Assembly (NCBI GenBank): GCA_964571225.1
Contig: CAZNBB010000024.1
Location: 1 to 40,690, forward strand
Source: DATFML01 sp964571225
Lineage (GTDB): Bacteria; Pseudomonadota; Gammaproteobacteria; DATFLG01
Reading direction: 5' to 3'
Length of the DNA: 40,690 nucleotides
Every line of letters starts with the position of its first letter. Position 1 is the stretch's first letter. Below are positions 40,094 through 40,690 of this stretch, one piece after another. The notes beneath the pieces are model-generated. The model was not told the origin of the DNA. It ran no database searches and saw only the letters and a list, made by a program, of their open reading frames with translations. A program made the position numbers and the translations under genes.

Positions 40094-40690
40094 CGCTGAC
40101 GCCGTCCGGGGCCGCCACGGCCGCCGGCGGTGTCGGGCTGTTCCTGCTCGGCATGATGCTGATGACCGACGGCCTCAAGCTCGCCGGCGGGTCGGCGTTG
40201 CGCGCCATTCTGGGTCGTTGGACGTCCACGCCGCTGCGGGGTGTGCTGCTGGGTACGCTGATCACCGCCACCCTGCAGTCGTCCAGTGCAGTGACGGTGG
40301 CGTTGATCGGCTTCGTGAATGCCGGCCTGCTGGACCTTGCCCAGGCGGTGGGGGTTATCTACGGCAGCAACGTGGGCACCACCATGACCGGCTGGCTGGT
40401 CAGTCTGGTGGGCTTGAAGATCGACGTCGAGGCGGTTGCACTGCCCTGTATCGGGGTCGGGATGGTTCTGCGCATGATCCGTGGCAGCGCGCCGGGCAGC
40501 GGCGTCGGCCAGGCGCTGGCGGGCTTCGGCGTGTTCTTCCTGGGCATCAGCGTCCTGCGGCAGGGCTTTTCGGGGCTGGCGACCGGCGGCGGTCTTGTCG
40601 CGCCGGCGGCTCAGGAAGGAACATTCTGGCTGCTGGCGGCTGGCGGGGTCGCGCTGACCTTCCTGCTGCAGTCCTCCAGTGCCGCCCTTG
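40090..40690 (+). CDS. Na/Pi cotransporter family protein, 3'-truncated by the window
   Basis: The first 200 residues are present, and the frame is open at the window end. Several membrane segments are visible, starting with GGVGLFLLGMMLMTDGLKLA. The PNaS family signature QSSSA occurs twice: ATLQSSSAVTVALIGFVNAG near residue 60 and LLQSSSAAL at the edge. YGSNVGTTMTGWLV is also typical. Such proteins (NptA, YjbB) move phosphate with sodium; some bacterial members export phosphate, and many carry a C-terminal PhoU domain that would lie beyond the window. ATG 40090 follows GGGGTGG. Confidence 0.88.
   Translation, partial: MTLTPSGAATAAGGVGLFLLGMMLMTDGLKLAGGSALRAILGRWTSTPLRGVLLGTLITATLQSSSAVTVALIGFVNAGLLDLAQAVGVIYGSNVGTTMTGWLVSLVGLKIDVEAVALPCIGVGMVLRMIRGSAPGSGVGQALAGFGVFFLGISVLRQGFSGLATGGGLVAPAAQEGTFWLLAAGGVALTFLLQSSSAAL

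Noticed and set aside
1..40690. tRNA, rRNA, CRISPR arrays, insertion sequences, phage or integrase genes
   Set aside because: I looked for TPsiC-loop motifs, direct repeats with regular spacers and transposase motifs across the window and found none.

Overview
The window reads as a contiguous piece of a high-GC gammaproteobacterial chromosome. The markers are FabA, YajQ, CyaY, a full-length HrpA, a YheS-type ABC-F protein, a cytochrome bo3 operon (cyoABCD) and the Pseudomonas-type PA2779/PA2778 pair. The look is of the Ectothiorhodospiraceae/Chromatiales side of the class, but no ribosomal gene is present to prove it. I see no tRNA, rRNA, CRISPR array, transposase, integrase or phage gene, so this is mostly core genome with some lineage-specific genes.

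Layout. 1-3.5 kb: tail of a ClC chloride channel with an RCK_C domain, yheS-like ABC-F ATPase, a small CPBP intramembrane protease and an SseB-domain protein. 3.5-7.2 kb: a minus-strand operon of aldo/keto reductase, transaldolase and 6-phosphogluconate dehydrogenase (pentose phosphate pathway). 7.8-8.4 kb: a Rieske protein without cytochrome b or c1 genes. 9.2-12.2 kb: a TolC-like outer-membrane lipoprotein, then PA2779 and PA2778 family genes. 12.3-16 kb: Kef-type antiporter, class II fumarase, and two small exported proteins, one with EF-hands. 16.4-19 kb: a Tat-exported two-subunit molybdenum hydroxylase. 19.2-21.9 kb: YqhA, two tandem monohaem cytochromes c and a WaaA-like glycosyltransferase. 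22-23 kb: two tiny genes and a Tat-exported DsrE-like protein. 23.4-28.4 kb: hrpA translationally coupled to a CobW-type GTPase. 28.4-31.1 kb: fabA, cyaY, yajQ and a response regulator with a degenerate GGDEF domain. 31.2-33.3 kb: LRV-repeat protein, MIP18-family Fe-S assembly factor and an unrecognised 387-residue protein. 33.7-37.7 kb: cyoABCD. 37.7-38.8 kb: about 1 kb of non-coding, palindrome-rich DNA. 38.8-39.5 kb: a lipoprotein gene broken at a G7 run. From 40.09 kb: the start of a Na/Pi cotransporter.

The genes suggest an aerobic organism with quinol oxidation by bo3, periplasmic redox enzymes (Mo hydroxylase, cytochromes c, DsrE), oxidative pentose phosphate enzymes and Fe-S/iron handling (CyaY, MIP18, Rieske). 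No single block is clearly a new system. The best candidates for new biology are the TolC-like/PA2779/PA2778 triad, the unrecognised gene at 32142-33305 with its own palindromic operator, the response regulator beside yajQ, and the frameshifted two-repeat lipoprotein with its long upstream region.
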